Source: Rheinheimera sp. EpRS3 (GTDB lineage Bacteria; Pseudomonadota; Gammaproteobacteria; Enterobacterales; Alteromonadaceae). From it: 64,000 nt of DNA. A program made the translations under genes and the position numbers. This document shows positions 11,403 through 21,245 of this stretch, piece by piece (the first letter of the stretch is position 1; the number at the start of each line of letters is the position of its first letter). Below the pieces are notes generated by a model that had not been told where the DNA came from, searched no databases, and saw only the letters and a list, made by a program, of their open reading frames with translations. Where the stretch lies: positions 62,001 to 126,000 of the forward strand of contig NZ_LNQS01000009.1 of the NCBI RefSeq assembly GCF_001513785.1, in the 5' to 3' direction.

Positions 11403-11782
11403 GATCGTCGCCTTTAGCAAATACCGGATAACGCTAGCATTTTTTGCTGCTTTTGGCTGCTTAAAAACGCAGCAAACCAACTTACACACAGCCGCATTAT
11501 AAAATTATTAGCGCCTGATAATAAATAACTAATTGAATTTATTAATTAATGCTTGGTGGTTAGGCCTGGCATTTTTTTGCGATAGTAAGTTATGCAATGG
11601 CTAACTAGGTGATATGCACAGTTTTATCAACAGTACCTGTGAAAAAGTGCACATTGGCAAGTGTCGCAATAGCTTAACTGTGGATAACTGTGTAAAAGGT
11701 GTGGTGAAAATACCGTTTGCCGAAGTAGCGACTTTATGAAAGAATCTTTGGCATAGTGATTTGTGATCCGCCAGAGGTTTGT
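11403..11782. promoter_or_regulatory. Divergent mutH/rppH intergenic region with a DnaA-box-like site
   Basis: A 380-bp region between divergent genes, AT-rich in its mutH half. It contains TGTGGATAA at about 11679-11687, the exact reverse complement of the DnaA box TTATCCACA. TTATCAACA, one base off the box, occurs about 60 bp to the left. A single box can arise by chance, and no cluster or AT-rich unwinding element is seen. No ORF or RNA is evident. Confidence 0.35.
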
Positions 11783-12286
11783 GTGATCGATGCCGAAGGT
11801 TTTCGGGCCAATGTCGGCATAGTGATTTGTAACCACCAGGGACAGGTGTTTTGGGCAAAACGGTATGGTCAGCATTCCTGGCAGTATCCACAGGGTGGTA
11901 TTGATGACGGTGAAACACCTGAACAAGCCATGTTTCGCGAATTGAATGAAGAAGTAGGGCTTAGTGCCGCAGATGTGGAAATAATTGCCACAACCAAGCA
12001 CTGGTTAAGATACAAACTACCCAAACGCTTAATCCGCAAAGACAGCAACCCGGTGTGTATTGGCCAGAAGCAAAAATGGTTTTTGCTACGACTGACCTGC
12101 GCTGACGAAGATGTAAACTTACTTAAAACCACTCATCCGGAGTTTGACAGCTGGCGCTGGGTCAGTTACTGGTACCCGGTACGGCAGGTAGTGGCGTTTA
12201 AGCGTGAAGTTTATCGAAAAGTCATGAAAGAGTTTGCTCCGGTCGCTTTGCCGTTTATACGCCGCGAAGGCAAGAAGAAAAGTTAA
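11783..12286 (+). CDS. rppH: RNA pyrophosphohydrolase
   Basis: RppH removes pyrophosphate (or a phosphate) from the 5' end of mRNAs and so triggers RNase E-dependent decay. The Nudix box runs [20 protein letters not shown] (residues 38-57), with Glu56/Glu57 as metal ligands. [10 protein letters not shown] and [13 protein letters not shown] are diagnostic for RppH. The start is a GTG at 11783 that yields the family N-terminus ([17 protein letters not shown]) with AGAGG 6 nt upstream; another GTG 9 codons earlier is less likely. It is followed 35 bp later by ptsP, as in many gammaproteobacteria. Confidence 0.94.
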   Translation: MIDAEGFRANVGIVICNHQGQVFWAKRYGQHSWQYPQGGIDDGETPEQAMFRELNEEVGLSAADVEIIATTKHWLRYKLPKRLIRKDSNPVCIGQKQKWFLLRLTCADEDVNLLKTTHPEFDSWRWVSYWYPVRQVVAFKREVYRKVMKEFAPVALPFIRREGKKKS

Positions 12287-12321
12287 CTCAGCAGGGTAGT
12301 ACCTGTGACGACGAGGCTCTT

Positions 12322-14580
12322 ATGTTAGGCCAGTTACGGCGAATTGTTCAGGATGTAGCACAAGAGCCAGTGCTTCAAAATGCATTAGCTGGCTTAGTCA
12401 CGAGCGTAAAACAGGCACTGGCAACAGAATGTTGCTCTGTGTACCTTGCCGATTATGAACAACAACAATTTATGCTGATGGCCACTGACGGTTTAAACCC
12501 GGACGCCATCGGCAATATTGCCATCGGTTTCTCTGAAGGTTTAATTGGCTGGGTAGGCCAGCGCGAAGAACCCATTAACCTTGCCAAAGCTCATTTGCAT
12601 CCCCGCTTTAAAGTTACCCCTGAGGTAAGTGAAGACCGTTTCTCTGCTTTTCTTGGTTGCCCTATTATCCATCACCGTAAAGTGCTTGGCGTGCTGACTA
12701 TTCAGCAAGCTGCAGAACGGGTGTTTAACGAAGACGAAGAATCTTTTCTGGTGACGCTAGGAGCGCAGTTAGCATCAGTGCTGGCCAATGCCGAAATGCG
12801 CCAGGCTGCCAGTGAAAGCAGCCCCAGCCAGACACAAACCGGCCAGTTAAAAGGTTTGCCCGGTGCGCCAGGCATTGCTATTGGTGAGGCCTTTGTGCTG
12901 GAACCTGCGAATGACTTTAACGCCATTTCGCTAAAACGTGCCGATGATCCGGAAAAAGAGCTGGCGCATTTTTATCGTGCCGTGAAGATTACTAAAGCAG
13001 AATTTAACCGCCTGGCTGAGCGTATGAGTGGCCATTTACCGGCTGATGCACTGGCTATTTTTGATGTTTATCATCAACTGCTGGATGCGGCCAGTTTAGG
13101 TAATGAAATAGAGCTGCAAATTGCTGAGGGCTGGTGTGCCAAAAGTGCCCTGAAGCGGGTGGTAGAAAAGTTTGCCCGCCAGTTTGACGACATGGACGAT
13201 GCTTATTTGCGTGAACGCGGTACTGATATCCGCGATCTGGGGCAACGGGTACTGAATAATTTGCTTGATACTGAGCAGCGCAAAATTAAACTGCCGGAAA
13301 AAGTGGTATTAGTGGCCGACAACGTTACGGCCACCATGCTGGCAGAGGTACCCCGCGAGCAGCTGGTTGCAATAGTGTCGCTAAAAGGCTCGGTAAATTC
13401 ACACGCTGCTATTATGGCGCGGGCGCTGGGTATACCTGCTGTTATGGGCGTTAGCGAGCTGCCATTATTGCACTGGCAAGGACAGCGGCTGATAGTGGAT
13501 GGTTATCAGGGCCATATATTGTTGTCGCCGGTTGAAGCCATTTGTGCTGAGTACCAACGGTTAATCAGTGAAGATGTGGCGCTAAACGCCCGTTATCTGG
13601 CTGAAATAGCCGAGCCTTCACAGTCATTATGCGGTAAGCAGTTTAACCTGATGGTCAATTCCGGCCTGGCGATTGAACTGGAAACCACTAACCCGGTGTA
13701 TACCGATGGCGTTGGCCTGTACCGTACTGAGTTTCCGTTTATTATGCGCAGCCGGTTCCCAACCGAGCAGGAGCAGATAGAGCTGTACCGTAAGGTACTG
13801 GAAAACTATCCTACCAAGCCGGTTGTTATGCGCACGCTGGATGTCGGCGGTGACAAAGCTTTACCTTATTTTAGTATTGTGGAAGAAAACCCGTTTTTGG
13901 GCTGGCGCGGCATCCGCCTGACACTGGATCACCCGGAGATTTTTCTGGTGCAAATTCGCGCTATGTTAAAAGCTAATCTGGCGCTGGATAATTTGCATAT
14001 CTTACTGCCAATGATTTCCGATCTTGCTGAAGTAGATGAATCTGTGCGGCTGATCAAGCAAGCCAGCTTTGAGGTAAGTGACGAGCTGGCCATTGAGCTG
14101 CCTAAACCTAAAATCGGCGTGATGATTGAAGTGCCGTCGATTATGTATCAGTTACCAGAGTTAGCCCGTAAGGTGGATTTTTGCTCTATTGGTACCAACG
14201 ACTTAACCCAGTACCTGCTGGCGGTTGATCGCAATAACCCGCGTGTTGCCAGCCTTTATGATGCCATGCACCCTGCAGTGCTGAGGGCCCTGCATCAATT
14301 TAGTTTGCAGGCGCAGGGCTTGCAGTTTCCTACCAGTGTCTGTGGCGAACTGGCGGGCGAGCCGGCCGGTATCTTGTTGCTGGCCGCGATGGGATACAAT
14401 AGCTTTAGTATGAACAGCAGCAACCTGGCAAAAATTAAATGGCTGTTACGCCGGGTAGAGTTATCTGAGCTGGCCTTGTTACTGCCGCAGGTGCTTGCAT
14501 GTCAGTCGGCAAAACAGGTGCGGTTACAGGTGCAGCGGTTTTTAGAGCAAAAACAACTACTAAGCCAGTTACGTGCCTGA
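12322..14580 (+). CDS. ptsP: Phosphoenolpyruvate-protein phosphotransferase PtsP (enzyme I-Ntr)
   Basis: PtsP is the first kinase of the nitrogen phosphotransferase system, passing phosphate from PEP to NPr (PtsO). At 752 residues it has three parts. An N-terminal GAF sensor domain covers about residues 15-160. The enzyme-I N-domain and swivelling domain (about 170-410) carry the phosphorylated His361 in GSVNSHAAIMARALGIPAV. The C-terminal PEP-binding TIM barrel contains LYRTEFPFIMR, MRTLDVGGDKALPYF and GTNDLTQYLLAVDRNNP. In this class the GAF domain binds glutamine or other small ligands. It forms a tight cluster with rppH upstream. Confidence 0.95.
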   Translation: MLGQLRRIVQDVAQEPVLQNALAGLVTSVKQALATECCSVYLADYEQQQFMLMATDGLNPDAIGNIAIGFSEGLIGWVGQREEPINLAKAHLHPRFKVTPEVSEDRFSAFLGCPIIHHRKVLGVLTIQQAAERVFNEDEESFLVTLGAQLASVLANAEMRQAASESSPSQTQTGQLKGLPGAPGIAIGEAFVLEPANDFNAISLKRADDPEKELAHFYRAVKITKAEFNRLAERMSGHLPADALAIFDVYHQLLDAASLGNEIELQIAEGWCAKSALKRVVEKFARQFDDMDDAYLRERGTDIRDLGQRVLNNLLDTEQRKIKLPEKVVLVADNVTATMLAEVPREQLVAIVSLKGSVNSHAAIMARALGIPAVMGVSELPLLHWQGQRLIVDGYQGHILLSPVEAICAEYQRLISEDVALNARYLAEIAEPSQSLCGKQFNLMVNSGLAIELETTNPVYTDGVGLYRTEFPFIMRSRFPTEQEQIELYRKVLENYPTKPVVMRTLDVGGDKALPYFSIVEENPFLGWRGIRLTLDHPEIFLVQIRAMLKANLALDNLHILLPMISDLAEVDESVRLIKQASFEVSDELAIELPKPKIGVMIEVPSIMYQLPELARKVDFCSIGTNDLTQYLLAVDRNNPRVASLYDAMHPAVLRALHQFSLQAQGLQFPTSVCGELAGEPAGILLLAAMGYNSFSMNSSNLAKIKWLLRRVELSELALLLPQVLACQSAKQVRLQVQRFLEQKQLLSQLRA

Positions 14581-14643
14581 TATCCACCTTTTTATCCGGC
14601 CAGCCTGTTATACTGCTGCGTCACTAAACTTGAAGAGAAGCAT

Positions 14644-15438
14644 GTGCTTACTGTTGTTCTGATCTCACTTGTGCTGGGAGCTGTGGTTGGCTTTTTTGCC
14701 GGTTTACTGGGTATTGGCGGTGGTCTTATAGTCGTTCCTGTGCTGGTTATGTTGCTACCTGCTTTTGATATAGTGACCCAACAGCATGCCATGCTGGTGG
14801 CTGTTGCAACTTCGCTGGCCTCCATTATCGTTACCGCCAGTTCCTCTGTGTACGAGCACCATCGCTGGGGCAATGTACCCTGGTCACTGGCAGGTACCAT
14901 AATGCTCGGTTCCGCATTGGGGGCCTGGCTTGTTGGCTATATGGCGCATAATATCAGTGGCGATATCTTGCAGCTTATTTTCGGTGGTGCGGTATTGCTG
15001 CTGGCATTACGTATGCTGGGCTCGCGTTCAGCCGTAGGCAAAAAAGCTTTGCCCCATAATGGCATTATTATGTTGATTTCATCAGCTCTGGGCGGCATTG
15101 CCAGCTTGCTGGGCATTGGTGGTGGCGCCTTATTTGTACCGGTGTTGAACTACTTTTCGGTAGATATGCGCCGTGCAATAGGCTGTGCCGCTGCCAGCGG
15201 TATTGCTATCGCCGTTTTTGGTACTCTGGGCTATGTTATCTCCGGCTGGCAACATTATGAATTGTCGCAGGGCTTTATTGGTTATATTTACCTGCCGGTG
15301 CTATGTGGCATAGTGCTGACATCGGTATTTACGGCACCTATTGGTGCACGCCTGACCCAGCGCTTGCCAGTACTGGCAATGAAGCGGGTTTTTGGTGTGT
15401 TTCTGTTGTTAGTATCGGCAAAAATGATTTTGAGTTAA
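14644..15438 (+). CDS. TSUP (TauE/SafE) family membrane permease
   Basis: A 264-residue integral membrane protein with about eight helices in two homologous halves, each starting with a Gly-rich motif ([18 protein letters not shown] near residue 18 and [17 protein letters not shown] near residue 155). These repeats define the TauE/SafE (DUF81) family, which exports or imports sulfur-containing anions and other small organic anions. The substrate cannot be inferred. The start is GTG at 14644; an overlapping ATG at 14642 is out of frame. The stop is 8 bp before lgt, so it probably belongs to the same transcript as lgt and thyA. Confidence 0.82.
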   Translation: MLTVVLISLVLGAVVGFFAGLLGIGGGLIVVPVLVMLLPAFDIVTQQHAMLVAVATSLASIIVTASSSVYEHHRWGNVPWSLAGTIMLGSALGAWLVGYMAHNISGDILQLIFGGAVLLLALRMLGSRSAVGKKALPHNGIIMLISSALGGIASLLGIGGGALFVPVLNYFSVDMRRAIGCAAASGIAIAVFGTLGYVISGWQHYELSQGFIGYIYLPVLCGIVLTSVFTAPIGARLTQRLPVLAMKRVFGVFLLLVSAKMILS

Positions 15439-15446
15439 GGGTAGTT

Positions 15447-16265
15447 ATGTCAGCAAGTTATATTACATTTCCACAAATTGATCCGGTGATATTTTCTATC
15501 GGCCCGGTAAGCTTGCGCTGGTACGGCTTAATGTACCTTATTGCTTTTGCCATGGCCTGGTGGCTGGCCAACCGGGCAGCTAAAAAACCGGGCTCAGGCT
15601 GGACGGAGCAGCAAGTCAGCGACTTATTATTTATTGGCTTTTTAGGTGTGATCCTCGGCGGGCGTATTGGCTATGTGCTGTTTTATCAGTTCGAGCTGTT
15701 TATGCAGGAGCCATTGTATTTATTTAAAATATGGACCGGTGGTATGTCATTCCATGGAGGTTTGCTGGGGGTGCTGGTAGCAATGGCCTGGTTTGCCCGC
15801 AAGAATAACAAGCCTTATCTGCAGTTAGGCGATTTTGTTGCCCCGCTTATTCCACTTGGCCTGGCCGCTGGCCGCTTAGGTAATTTTATTAATGCCGAGT
15901 TATGGGGCAGGACAACTGATGTACCCTGGGGCGTATTGTTTCCCGGCGCCGGGCCTGCACCGCGTCACCCATCACAGTTATATGAGTTTGCGCTGGAAGG
16001 TGTAGTACTGTTTGTGGTGATTATGCTGTACCGGCGCTTTTCCCCGCCGGTAGGGGCACTGGGTGGTTTATTTCTGGCCGGTTATGGTAGCGCGCGGTTT
16101 TTTGTTGAGTTTTACCGTGAGCCGGATGCGCATCTTGGCGTTTTGTCGGCGGGCATGTCGATGGGGCAGTGGTTGTCTTTACCGATGATCATCTCCGGTG
16201 TAGGGCTGATTATTTTTGCCTATGTGCACAACAAAAAAGTGGCTAAACAGGTAGTAAAAGCATGA
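15447..16265 (+). CDS. lgt: Prolipoprotein diacylglyceryl transferase
   Basis: Lgt transfers diacylglycerol from phosphatidylglycerol to the lipobox cysteine of prolipoproteins in the inner membrane. The 272-residue protein has seven hydrophobic segments. Family motifs are [26 protein letters not shown] and the signature [14 protein letters not shown], followed by [13 protein letters not shown]. It acts before LspA and would process the many lipoproteins encoded in this window (FlgO-like proteins, FlgP, FlgH). The start at [10 protein letters not shown] follows a GGGTAG site. Its stop overlaps the thyA start by 4 bp (ATGA), as in E. coli lgt-thyA. Confidence 0.96.
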   Translation: MSASYITFPQIDPVIFSIGPVSLRWYGLMYLIAFAMAWWLANRAAKKPGSGWTEQQVSDLLFIGFLGVILGGRIGYVLFYQFELFMQEPLYLFKIWTGGMSFHGGLLGVLVAMAWFARKNNKPYLQLGDFVAPLIPLGLAAGRLGNFINAELWGRTTDVPWGVLFPGAGPAPRHPSQLYEFALEGVVLFVVIMLYRRFSPPVGALGGLFLAGYGSARFFVEFYREPDAHLGVLSAGMSMGQWLSLPMIISGVGLIIFAYVHNKKVAKQVVKA

Positions 16266-17095
16266 AACAGTACCTTGATTTAATGCGCCATGTACTCGAG
16301 CACGGCCATAAAAAAACTGACCGTACCGGTACTGGCACCATCAGTGTATTTGGTTATCAGATGCGGTTTGATTTGCAGCAGGGATTTCCGCTGATCACTA
16401 CTAAAAAATGCCACTTGCGCTCTATTATTCATGAGTTGCTGTGGTTTTTAAAAGGTGAAACCAATATTGAATACCTTAAAGCCAATGGTGTGTCGATATG
16501 GGACGAATGGGCCACGGCAGAAGGCGAGCTGGGGCCGGTGTATGGTGCGCAGTGGCGTAGCTGGCAAGCCGCCGATGGCAGGGTGATTGATCAGATAAGC
16601 CAGCTTATTGCTGATATTAAACGCACGCCGGATTCGCGACGTTTGCTCGTCAGCGCCTGGAACCCGGCACTGCTGCCCGACACTTCAGTGTCGCCAAAAG
16701 AAAATGCCGCCATGGGCAAGCAGGCGTTACCGCCTTGCCATACGTTGTTTCAGTTTTACGTTAATGACGGTAAGTTGTCATGCCAGCTATATCAGCGCAG
16801 TGCTGATATCTTTCTGGGTGTGCCATTTAATATTGCCAGCTATGCCTTGTTAACACTAATGGTGGCGCAGGTATGTGGTTTACAGCCGGGAGACTTTGTC
16901 CATACCTTTGGCGATGCACATTTGTATTTAAACCACCTGCAACAGGTAGAAACTCAGCTGGCGCGCCAGCCTTATCCGTTACCACAAATGCAGCTTAACC
17001 CGGAAGTTAAAGATATTTTTGCTTTTACTATTACTGATTTTACGCTGCAAAATTATCAGGCGCATCCGCATATTAAGGCGCCCGTCGCTATCTGA
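16262..17095 (+). CDS. thyA: Thymidylate synthase
   Basis: ThyA converts dUMP and methylene-tetrahydrofolate to dTMP. The 277-residue protein has the nucleophile Cys159 in [13 protein letters not shown], the [19 protein letters not shown]-terminal region, [22 protein letters not shown] for dUMP binding and [13 protein letters not shown] near the C-terminus. It is slightly longer than E. coli ThyA (264) because of an insertion before the active site ([10 protein letters not shown]). It overlaps lgt by 4 bp. A sigma54-type promoter for the next operon starts 25 bp after its stop. Confidence 0.97.
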   Translation: MKQYLDLMRHVLEHGHKKTDRTGTGTISVFGYQMRFDLQQGFPLITTKKCHLRSIIHELLWFLKGETNIEYLKANGVSIWDEWATAEGELGPVYGAQWRSWQAADGRVIDQISQLIADIKRTPDSRRLLVSAWNPALLPDTSVSPKENAAMGKQALPPCHTLFQFYVNDGKLSCQLYQRSADIFLGVPFNIASYALLTLMVAQVCGLQPGDFVHTFGDAHLYLNHLQQVETQLARQPYPLPQMQLNPEVKDIFAFTITDFTLQNYQAHPHIKAPVAI

Positions 17096-17119
17096 GTGCC
17101 AAAAGCTTGTCATTTTTTA

Positions 17120-17135
17120 TGGCGCGTATTTTGCT
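17120..17135 (+). promoter_or_regulatory. Sigma54 (-24/-12) promoter for the FlgO-like operon
   Basis: TGGCGCGTATTTTGCT matches the RpoN consensus TGGCACGN4TTGCW with the required GG/GC spacing. It lies 33 bp upstream of the first FlgO-like start codon. The same architecture precedes flgP, flgB and flgF in this window. Confidence 0.75.
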
Positions 17136-17167
17136 TAGCTTCTGCAGACATTATGCCGAGGTTGCGT

Positions 17168-17779
17168 ATGAAAGCGATATTTTATCCTGTGCTGGCCTGC
17201 CTGTTGCTAAGTTGCAGCAGTGCAGAGCCGGTTGCTAAATCCAGAAATCAGCCAGCGCTAAGTGAATATCCGCTGCATTACTATACGAAACAGCTGGCCG
17301 ACAACTTATTTGCTCAGTTGCCAAAACAGAATGGCATTTACCATGTGGCCCCGCAAATTGCCGTTGCCTCTTTTTTACCGGTTAATACGTTGTCGCTGTC
17401 TGATGCGGATGCTGGCGAAAAGCAGCTGGCCAATCAGCTTAGTGAAAGCATGCTGGCACATGCCCGGCAACACGGCCTTAAGGTGTACGACTACCATTTA
17501 CGCGCGCAGTTATTGTTAGGCGGTGATCACGAGCAGGCATTGTCGCGCCAGCTAAGCGATATAGAAACTAACAGCGATGCCGATACCCTGCTGGTGGGCA
17601 CTTACAGCGCAATGGAAGATGGTTATCTGGTTAATGCCCGGCTGATCAGTATTTTGGATAAACAAGTATTGGCTGCGGCCAGCGGTTATGTGCCACATAA
17701 TGTATTGTGGAGCCAGCAACAGGTAGGCAAGCGCGGTGATAAACTCTACCGGCAGGACCGTACAGGAGAGCAAAAATGA
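17168..17779 (+). CDS. FlgO-family outer-membrane lipoprotein, paralogue 1
   Basis: A 203-residue protein with a lipoprotein signal (MKAIFYPVLACLLLSC) followed by a FlgO-like domain: YTKQLADNLFAQL, then QIAVASFLPVNTLS, NQLSESMLAHARQHGLKVYDYH and DTLLVGTYSAMEDGYLVNARLISI. FlgO proteins are outer-membrane lipoproteins of Vibrio-type flagella that help form or stabilise the H ring around the basal body. This copy is the most divergent of the three; it lacks the RVTPxGDFALSR motif seen in the other two. The start at 17168 is set by the signal peptide. It overlaps the next gene by 4 bp. Expression is probably under sigma54. Confidence 0.72.
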   Translation: MKAIFYPVLACLLLSCSSAEPVAKSRNQPALSEYPLHYYTKQLADNLFAQLPKQNGIYHVAPQIAVASFLPVNTLSLSDADAGEKQLANQLSESMLAHARQHGLKVYDYHLRAQLLLGGDHEQALSRQLSDIETNSDADTLLVGTYSAMEDGYLVNARLISILDKQVLAAASGYVPHNVLWSQQQVGKRGDKLYRQDRTGEQK

Positions 17780-18414
17780 AAGCCTTATTAATTATCGTTG
17801 GCCTGACGCTGGTGGTTGGCTGTGCCAGACAACCAGAGCAGCCAAGCAGTGTGGTTACCGCGTCTGAGCGCAGCTCACGGTTAAATACGGCGGCCGATTA
17901 CCAGTTAGCGTCTGTTGTGACATCACCAGCAGAAAACCAGCCGATGCTGACGGCGAACGAATATTCCCGTGCACTGGTGCATGAGCTGATGTCCAGCCAG
18001 CGTCAGATGGAAGAGGGCGGCATGGTAGGTGTAACAGATTTTGCTTTTGTTGATACCGGCCTGGATCAGGGCAGTGTGCTGAGTAACCATATGAGCGAAG
18101 CCATGATTTATGATCTGCATAAGTTTGGTGTACCGGTGCTGGATTACAAAGCGACTGATTTTATCCGCGTAACACCCAGCGGCGATTTTGCCCTTAGCCG
18201 TGACTTTACTGAGTTAAGCGGTGAGCTGCCCATCCGTTATGTGGTAACCGGCACCATGACGGCTCATAAGCAAGGTGTGCTGGTTAATGCCAGGCTAATC
18301 CACATTGGCACTAAGCAGGTTATTTCTGCCGCCCGTACTTTTATGCCACAACCGGTAGTGCAGGCTATTATTAAACGCAGCGGTAACGACAAGCTGCAGT
18401 TAAAACAAGGCTAA
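17776..18414 (+). CDS. flgO: FlgO-family outer-membrane lipoprotein, paralogue 2
   Basis: A 212-residue lipoprotein (signal MKALLIIVGLTLVVGC, Cys16). The FlgO domain covers about residues 55-205 and is canonical: GVTDFAFVDTGLDQGSVLSN, HKFGVPVLDYKATDFIRVTP, SGDFALSRDFTELSGELP, and RYVVTGTMTAHKQGVLVNAR. It resembles Vibrio FlgO more than its neighbours do, so it is the best candidate for the functional flgO. It is translationally coupled to paralogue 1 (ATGA overlap). The flgT and flgP partners are 33 kb downstream. Confidence 0.75.
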   Translation: MKALLIIVGLTLVVGCARQPEQPSSVVTASERSSRLNTAADYQLASVVTSPAENQPMLTANEYSRALVHELMSSQRQMEEGGMVGVTDFAFVDTGLDQGSVLSNHMSEAMIYDLHKFGVPVLDYKATDFIRVTPSGDFALSRDFTELSGELPIRYVVTGTMTAHKQGVLVNARLIHIGTKQVISAARTFMPQPVVQAIIKRSGNDKLQLKQG

Positions 18415-18422
18415 GTTAGGAT

Positions 18423-18450
18423 TAAAGAAAACCCTGTTAGCTGCCGATAC
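18423..18450 (+). promoter_or_regulatory. Candidate sigma28 (FliA) promoter for paralogue 3
   Basis: TAAA, 16 nt, then GCCGATAC, against the FliA consensus TAAA-N15-GCCGATAA. The -10 matches at 7 of 8 positions and the spacer is one base long. It lies in the 71-bp gap before the third FlgO-like gene, 36 bp from its ATG. Confidence 0.45.
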
Positions 18451-18485
18451 CTGTTTAATCAACAGTTTATCAGGCCGGGGTTGTA

Positions 18486-19109
18486 ATGAAATTATGGGTT
18501 GTATGCAGTGGCGTATTGCTGTTGTCGGGTTGTCAGTGGAACTCTGCTGACCCTAACAGCCAAACACCTCCCCCCACAGAGCCATTGCCAGAGCAGGTTA
18601 TATTGCCTGGCAATAACGGCAATTATTTACCGGCTGTTGCCGCCAGAACAAATACCAAGCCGCTATCAGATTATGCCGCAGATCTGGCGTTACAGTTAAT
18701 GATGTCCATGCACTACACGCCGCCACAACAGGCGGTGGCAATCAGCTCTCTGGTGTGGTTTGACCATCAGCTTGATAACAGTAATGCACTTGGAAACCAC
18801 TTAGCTGAACATCTTTATGTGTATTTACAGCGTCTTGGCGTATCAGTAGCCGATATTAAAGTGGGCCGTCAAATTCGTGTCACCCCGCAGGGCGATTTTG
18901 CCTTAAGCCGTGGTCGCTACCTGGACTCATCACAGGATATAAGTTACGTACTGACAGGCACCTTGTTGCAAGATACCGGCGGTACCGTAGTGAATGTGCG
19001 TGTGGTGCATTTACAGCATAAAACGGTTATTGCCACTGGCCAGGTGCATATTCCTGATGCTGTGCTCAGTCAGGCTACTGCTGATGTGGCGTATATTGCC
19101 TCGCCATAG
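18486..19109 (+). CDS. FlgO-family outer-membrane lipoprotein, paralogue 3
   Basis: A 207-residue lipoprotein with signal MKLWVVCSGVLLLSGC (Cys16) and a Pro-rich linker (TPPPTEPLPEQ). The FlgO-like domain reads LSDYAADLALQLMMSMHYTP, ISSLVWFDHQLDNSNALGNH, LGVSVADIKVGRQIRVTPQG, then DFALSRGRYLDSSQDISYVL. It shares the RVTP.GDFALSR motif with paralogue 2, indicating tandem duplication followed by divergence. A 71-bp gap with a sigma28-like element separates it from paralogue 2, so it may be expressed later in the flagellar cascade. Confidence 0.72.
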   Translation: MKLWVVCSGVLLLSGCQWNSADPNSQTPPPTEPLPEQVILPGNNGNYLPAVAARTNTKPLSDYAADLALQLMMSMHYTPPQQAVAISSLVWFDHQLDNSNALGNHLAEHLYVYLQRLGVSVADIKVGRQIRVTPQGDFALSRGRYLDSSQDISYVLTGTLLQDTGGTVVNVRVVHLQHKTVIATGQVHIPDAVLSQATADVAYIASP

Positions 19110-19192
19110 GTATTCATCCGTTGCTAAACTGGCGTTTTGCACCCTAATACGGGTATTATCAGCGCCGGATACGTAAGCAGCGGAGAACATGC

Positions 19193-21223
19193 ATGGATAC
19201 ACTGAGCGCAGTAGCGCTGGTAAGAAGCCTGTCGGCGCAGCAGTGTCCTGTGACTTTACTCAGCACCCTGATCAACTGGCTGAGTTACAGTGAGTTTGGT
19301 ACTGAGCCGGCACAACGGGCGGCGAAATTACGTGATGCATTACAAAATAACCCCCGTCACAGCGCAGAAATTGGCGAAGTACTATTTAACTGGCTGGGCG
19401 AGGTAAATATTTACCCGGCATTGGTTAATCTGGGCTTGTTTTCCCGCTCTGGTTTCTTGCGTGAAATGGGCTCGCGGCTATACGAGCGTTTTAATCCGGC
19501 ACCGCGCGATCAAAATGATTTCGCTGATGTATTAGTACAAATGTGTGACGGTAAAAGTGACGCCCGTTGGCTGCATAAACTCAATAAAGACGACATGCTG
19601 GCCTGCTTCAGTATAGTGGCGCAGCATACCAGCAGCGCCGCACTGCAAAAAATGACCGCGCACTTTCGTGAAGAAAGCTTATACGCGCTGGAAATGCTGG
19701 CAATCTGGGTCGCTGCGGAAGAAATTGAACCTGATCTGATGCGGCTTGATCGGCGCCTGAGCAGTATCGATTCGCCATTTATTGCGCTAAGCCGCGAAAT
19801 GAATCTGTTTGTTGAAAGTGGCCGCCGCCAGTTGATGGAGGCGGATGCTGCACTGCATGACACCGCGCATTTGCAGGTCATGATGCAGCAGTCCCGCGAG
19901 CAGGTAGAGCGCTTAAGGCGTCGGGGCGCCGGTGTGGGCAGCTCAGTGTCGGTTGCACATCTGCTGGAGCGGCTGGAGCAAACACTGGATCGTATCGACA
20001 TGCTGCTGGAGGTATTAACCAGCGATGCCGACACTCAGCCGGTAAAAGTGCAGGTTATGCTAATGGTATTGGTTGAAGCCAGCGGCGAGCACAACAGTAT
20101 TTCTGCATTGTGGCGCAGCAGCACCCAAATGCTGTCAAAAAGTATCACAATTAATAAAAGTGGCCATGGTGAGCACTATATTACCCGCACCCGGACTGAA
20201 TTTTTTACGCTGATGCGCTCTGCCGCAGGCGCCGGCGTTATTATTGCGCTGATGGCACTGATCAAAATTTATCTCGAAGGCCAGGGCTTTAGCCCGTTGC
20301 AAAAATCGCTGCTGGTTAGCCTGAACTACGGCCTGGGTTTTGTGCTGGTGCACATGCTGCATTTTACCATCGCCACCAAACAGCCTGCGATGACAGCCGC
20401 CAGTTTTGCACAGGAAGTCGAGCGGGGCGAAAACGGCCGCGCAGTAAACCGCAAATTAGCCGGCTTGCTGATCGACGTAAACCGCTCGCAGTGGGCAGCA
20501 GTATGGGGCAATGTCAGCAGTGCCGTATTGCTGGCCAGTAGTATTGCTTTGCTTACACTATTGATAACCGGCACACCGCTACTTAATGCTGAAATGGTGC
20601 AGTACCAGCTTAAGTCGTTGTCACCGGTTAGCGGGTTGGCATTGCTTTATGCCGCTATTGCCGGTGTCTGGCTGTTTTGTGCCGGTATTATTGCCGGTTT
20701 TTTTGATAACCGGGCCAATTGCCTTGAACTGAGGTTACGGTTATACCATCACCCGCTATTAAAACGGCTGTTATCCGACAGTCGCCGGCAGCGTTTTGCC
20801 GATTATCTGCATGACAACTATGGCGCCCTGGCCGGTAACTTTTTCTTTGGTGTGTTACTGGGCATGACCGGCTATCTGGGGTATTTAACCGGTTTGCCGC
20901 TGGATATCCGCCATGTGGCGTTTTCCTCGGCTAATTTAGGTTACAGCGCGGTCAGTGGTGAAATAGGTATACTGAATTTTCTGCTGCATCTGGTGTTTGT
21001 ATTGTTGATTGGCTTTGTTAATTTATGGGTTAGCTTTACGCTGGCGTTAACTATAGCACTGCGGGCACGTGGCACTAAAATAAGCCGGTTTCGTTTACTG
21101 CTTAAAAGCCTTTGGGAGCAAGCAAAACAGCAGCCTTTGCAGGTGTTTTTTCCGGTCGATATGATACGCCAAACGCTGGCCGAAGCTGATAAAACCGATA
21201 GCAAAGCAGCAAATAAACACTGA
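19193..21223 (+). CDS. Gcr/SpecificRecomb family membrane protein ('site-specific recombinase')
   Basis: A 676-residue protein. Residues 1-330 are soluble and helical with heptad-like stretches (QVMMQQSREQVERLRRRGAG; LLERLEQTLDRIDMLLEVL). From about residue 340 onward there are roughly six hydrophobic segments (AAGAGVIIALMALIKIYLEG, LLASSIALLTLLITGTPLL, ALLYAAIAGVWLFCAGIIAG, FFFGVLLGMTGYLGYLTGL, LLHLVFVLLIGFVNLWVSF). This layout matches the PF10136 family, named after gonococcal Gcr. No tyrosine- or serine-recombinase catalytic motif is visible, so the historical name is doubtful and a membrane role is more likely. GGAG lies 7 nt before the ATG. Confidence 0.72.
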   Translation: MDTLSAVALVRSLSAQQCPVTLLSTLINWLSYSEFGTEPAQRAAKLRDALQNNPRHSAEIGEVLFNWLGEVNIYPALVNLGLFSRSGFLREMGSRLYERFNPAPRDQNDFADVLVQMCDGKSDARWLHKLNKDDMLACFSIVAQHTSSAALQKMTAHFREESLYALEMLAIWVAAEEIEPDLMRLDRRLSSIDSPFIALSREMNLFVESGRRQLMEADAALHDTAHLQVMMQQSREQVERLRRRGAGVGSSVSVAHLLERLEQTLDRIDMLLEVLTSDADTQPVKVQVMLMVLVEASGEHNSISALWRSSTQMLSKSITINKSGHGEHYITRTRTEFFTLMRSAAGAGVIIALMALIKIYLEGQGFSPLQKSLLVSLNYGLGFVLVHMLHFTIATKQPAMTAASFAQEVERGENGRAVNRKLAGLLIDVNRSQWAAVWGNVSSAVLLASSIALLTLLITGTPLLNAEMVQYQLKSLSPVSGLALLYAAIAGVWLFCAGIIAGFFDNRANCLELRLRLYHHPLLKRLLSDSRRQRFADYLHDNYGALAGNFFFGVLLGMTGYLGYLTGLPLDIRHVAFSSANLGYSAVSGEIGILNFLLHLVFVLLIGFVNLWVSFTLALTIALRARGTKISRFRLLLKSLWEQAKQQPLQVFFPVDMIRQTLAEADKTDSKAANKH

Positions 21224-21245
21224 AACAAACCCTTAATTAAATACC

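Noticed and set aside
11600..11700. Possible replication origin because of a DnaA box
   Set aside because: Only one exact and one near box, no cluster, and no dnaA, dnaN or gidA-type neighbours.
19193..21223. True site-specific DNA recombinase
   Set aside because: No catalytic motif of tyrosine or serine recombinases; multiple membrane segments argue against the family name.
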